Assembly (NCBI GenBank): GCA_049115815.1
Contig: JAGDZO010000021.1
Coordinates: forward strand, 111,751-175,750
Direction of reading: 5' to 3'
DNA: 64,000 bases
From: Marinoscillum sp049115815
Lineage (GTDB): Bacteria; Bacteroidota; Bacteroidia; Cytophagales; Cyclobacteriaceae
This document shows positions 63,334 through 64,000 of the stretch, piece after piece; within the stretch, counting starts at the first letter, position 1; each line of letters starts with the position of its first letter. The translations under genes were made by a program, and so were the position numbers. The notes under the pieces are model-generated. The model had not been told where the DNA came from, ran no database searches, and was given only the letters and a program-made list of their open reading frames with translations.

Positions 63334-64000
63334 ATGAAACGTTTAATATTATTATTCTCGGCAATTGCCATTTTACTAGTTAGAGTAAGTGGTCAGACCA
63401 TTGGTATTAGTTACCAAGCAGTAATTCTGAACCCTCAAGAGCAACAACTACCTGGAAAAAATGCTCCGGGTGATTTGTTAGCTAATACTGAGGTGGTCAT
63501 TCAATTCACAATCTTGAATGAAAATGACAATACGGAGTATCAAGAATACCATACAACCTTCACAGATGCTTATGGAATGGTCAATTTGGTGGTAGGAGCA
63601 GGGGTTCCTACCAATGGAGGAAGTTTTACAGATGTGGAATGGAATGGCAAAAGGAAAGTACTCAAAGTATCAATTGATTTTACCAATTATGGTAGTGGAT
63701 ATGTTGAGTTGAGTTCTCAGGAAATTTATGCGATACCACAACCAGCTAATCATCAAACGATTAAGCTGATAACAGTACATGCCACTCAGATTGAGGAGCT
63801 AATTCGCCTTCAGAATGAACAAAAACTGGCTTTGGAAGCTGTATCGGGAAAAGTTGGTATTTCTGAAGAACAAGCAAGGATCATCTCAGCAACAAGCGGA
63901 ACCAACACTGGTGATCAGGACATCTCGGGCATAGCTACCAATGCAAGTGCAATTGACGACTTGGAAACAGAGCAAGACACCCAAGATGCTGCTATTGCAT
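63334..64000 (+). CDS. Large surface protein, N-terminal part (runs off the window)
   Basis: 222 codons are visible with no stop. A signal peptide (MKRLILLFSAIAILLVRVSG) precedes GISYQAVILNPQEQQLPGKN, a domain common at the start of Bacteroidota tail-fibre-like surface proteins. From about residue 150 a coiled/helical section starts, with EAVSGKVGISEEQARIISA, TSGTNTGDQD and then units such as NASAIDDLETEQDTQDAAIA that are usually repeated many times. Likely adhesion or surface display; the end is not seen. Confidence 0.75.
   Translation, partial: MKRLILLFSAIAILLVRVSGQTIGISYQAVILNPQEQQLPGKNAPGDLLANTEVVIQFTILNENDNTEYQEYHTTFTDAYGMVNLVVGAGVPTNGGSFTDVEWNGKRKVLKVSIDFTNYGSGYVELSSQEIYAIPQPANHQTIKLITVHATQIEELIRLQNEQKLALEAVSGKVGISEEQARIISATSGTNTGDQDISGIATNASAIDDLETEQDTQDAAIA

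Overview
The window looks like an aerobic, free-living member of the Bacteroidota, probably the Cytophagales side. Evidence: a type IX secretion (T9SS) C-terminal sorting domain, lipoproteins with Bacteroidota-style signals, a two-gene methionine synthase, TAnnTTTG-type promoter boxes, almost no Shine-Dalgarno sequences, and household proteins of Cytophagales style. The genus is not settled by the sequence. I see no rRNA, tRNA or CRISPR array. Most of 1-58 kb is chromosomal core with genes on both strands; about 56.2-62.1 kb is decayed accessory DNA.

1-5.3 kb: end of an ABC permease, a phosphoesterase lipoprotein, a GyrI-like protein, a DbpA-type RNA helicase, a TMEM220 protein, a YefM-YoeB toxin-antitoxin pair with its paired TGTACA operator, and a small membrane protein. 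5.3-14.9 kb: a Ppx/GppA phosphatase, then a SAM riboswitch heading metH1-metH2-metF, an HMG-CoA-lyase-like gene and an SLC13 transporter. Two small four-helix-bundle (S23) genes sit between metH1/metH2 and between metH2/metF. Each is bounded by inverted arrays of degenerate 7- or 8-bp repeats. Two further arrays without a gene lie nearby, and all four begin at or within a few bases of the stop codon of the gene before them. This family of small elements is the most unusual thing in the window.

14.9-33 kb: dprA-merR-capA, an M23 peptidase, alaS, a TlpA-like thioredoxin, a thioesterase, pcm, ribE, a LytTR regulator, PAP2, hemF, a BamA/TamA-like barrel, an SpoU methyltransferase, pgi and a CaCA antiporter. 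33-50 kb: a phosphohexomutase, trpS, a DUF1573 protein, an M1 peptidase, gyrB, a leucine-rich-repeat protein, a CoA-binding protein, a MORN-type protein, tryptophan 2,3-dioxygenase divergent from glutaryl-CoA dehydrogenase, and a full-length ABC permease related to the truncated one at the left edge.

50-58.9 kb: two overlapping amidohydrolase genes (three amidohydrolase-like modules, only one with the metal-binding HxH), a histidine kinase, then a PAS kinase with a dead receiver domain coupled to a LuxR-type regulator. 56.2-62 kb: remnants, namely a VF530 fragment, a SiaC-like pseudogene, a duplicated small secreted protein (one intact, one dead, one inverted diverged copy), an IS3-family remnant and a membrane-protein scrap. 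62-64 kb: a T9SS cargo protein, an outer-membrane barrel and the start of a large surface protein cut by the window end.
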